Positions 63,481 to 64,000 of a stretch of DNA of 64,000 bases are shown here, one piece after another. Position 1 is the first letter of the stretch. Each line of letters starts with the position of its first letter. Below the pieces are notes generated by a model. That model ran no database searches, was not told the origin of the DNA, and saw only the letters and a list, made by a program, of their open reading frames with translations. The position numbers and the translations under genes are program-made. The DNA is from Mycolicibacterium malmesburyense (GTDB taxonomy: Bacteria; Actinomycetota; Actinomycetes; Mycobacteriales; Mycobacteriaceae): contig NZ_CVTB01000022.1 of NCBI RefSeq assembly GCF_001050015.1, positions 1 to 64,000 of the forward strand, written 5' to 3'.

Positions 63481-64000
63481 CGACGGTGCTGATCGCCAAC
63501 CGCGGTGAGATCGCCGTACGCCTGATCCGCGCCGCCCGCAAGCTCGGCCTGCGTACCGTCGCGGTCTTCTCCGACGCGGACCGCGGCGCGCCTCACGTCC
63601 ACCTCGCCGACGAGGCCGTCCGTATCGGCCCCGCCGCCCCGAGCGAAAGTTATCTGCGCGCCGACGCGATCCTGGCCGCGGCGGCTCACACAGGTACGAC
63701 CGTCATCCATCCCGGGTACGGGTTCCTCTCCGAGGACGCCGATTTCGCGTCCGCCGTGGAAGCCGCCGGCATCGCCTTCGCCGGGCCGACGCCAAACCAG
63801 TTGCGCTGCTTCGGCACCAAGCACACCGCGCGCATCGCGGCGCGCGCCGCCGGAGTCCCGATCTTTCCCGGCTCCGAACTCCTCGACGGCGTCGACGACG
63901 CGATCGTCGCCGCCGAGAGCATCGGCTTTCCGGTGATGCTCAAGGCCACCGGAGGCGGCGGCGGTATCGGCATGCAGATCTGCCGCACCGCCGACGACCT
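63477..64000 (+). CDS. Urea/guanidine carboxylase, 5' part (runs off window)
   Basis: 174 codons in the window. Biotin carboxylase N-terminal domain: [40 protein letters not shown], and the ATP-grasp start [15 protein letters not shown]. Two UAAP genes directly upstream point to urea carboxylase (urea + bicarbonate + ATP to allophanate) or a guanidine carboxylase rather than acetyl/propionyl-CoA carboxylase. The first three bases overlap the UAAP2 stop. The gene continues beyond the right end; an allophanate hydrolase would be expected next. Confidence 0.88.
   Translation, partial: MTTVLIANRGEIAVRLIRAARKLGLRTVAVFSDADRGAPHVHLADEAVRIGPAAPSESYLRADAILAAAAHTGTTVIHPGYGFLSEDADFASAVEAAGIAFAGPTPNQLRCFGTKHTARIAARAAGVPIFPGSELLDGVDDAIVAAESIGFPVMLKATGGGGGIGMQICRTADD

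Overview
The window looks like a chromosomal segment of a fast-growing mycobacterium (Mycolicibacterium-type). It is GC-rich with dense genes on both strands, frequent GTG starts and 4-bp overlaps. It carries a leaderless furA-katG locus, a long isocitrate lyase (ICL2/AceA2 type), an antigen-85 mycolyltransferase, a RipD-like NlpC/P60 protein, a PrrB-like kinase, F420-type luciferase-like oxidoreductases and many lipoproteins and proline-rich secreted proteins. No tRNA, rRNA, CRISPR array, intact insertion sequence or phage was recognised.

Layout. 0.1-13.3 kb is one giant gene (about 4,400 codons): a SARP/BTAD winged helix, a class III nucleotide cyclase domain, an AAA/STAND ATPase, a TPR-like region, then an array of 23 SnoaL/NTF2-like modules. 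13.4-15.7 kb is a small operon of an ArsR-SRPBCC regulator and two DUF899 thioredoxin-fold genes, the second frameshifted, behind a promoter with two operator-like palindromes. 15.8-18.4 kb has a metallo-beta-lactamase-fold protein, a small secreted protein, a hydrolase and a glutamine-amidotransferase-like protein. 18.4-21.2 kb is katG and furA. 21.4-25.2 kb has a membrane acyltransferase coupled to an SGNH lipoprotein, a PrrB-like kinase without a response regulator, and an SRPBCC protein.

25.5-29.1 kb holds the most unusual pair: an Ala/Asn/Asp-rich protein with two copies of a ~75-residue repeat and a Ser/Gly tail, followed by a PqqD-like/M50 membrane metalloprotease with a C-terminal two-CxxC domain and a similar Ser/Thr/Gly tail. 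I propose these as a substrate/processing pair. 29.1-33.6 kb carries isocitrate lyase, two back-to-back gene remnants (AraC regulator and methyltransferase, both missing their 5' parts) and L-2-hydroxyglutarate oxidase. 33.8-41.1 kb has ripD, two MOSC proteins, an acyl-CoA-dehydrogenase-like flavoprotein, an acyl-CoA synthetase/dehalogenase-type hydrolase pair and an antigen-85 protein. 41.2-51 kb is ordinary mycobacterial accessory content (DUF4383, secreted proline-rich proteins, DJ-1/HD proteins, a ceramidase-like membrane protein, a ThrE exporter, an FKBP lipoprotein, a FAD oxidoreductase, a C39-like lipoprotein).

51-60.2 kb is a catabolic-looking block: methyltransferase, hydrolases, epoxide hydrolase, TetR-P450, a luciferase-like oxidoreductase and a GMC oxidoreductase, ending in a broken luciferase-like gene. 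60.2-62.0 kb has no intact gene. It holds a C-terminal reductase remnant, a strong inverted repeat and several GlnR-like half-sites leading into a urea carboxylase operon (two associated proteins and the start of the carboxylase) that runs off the right end.
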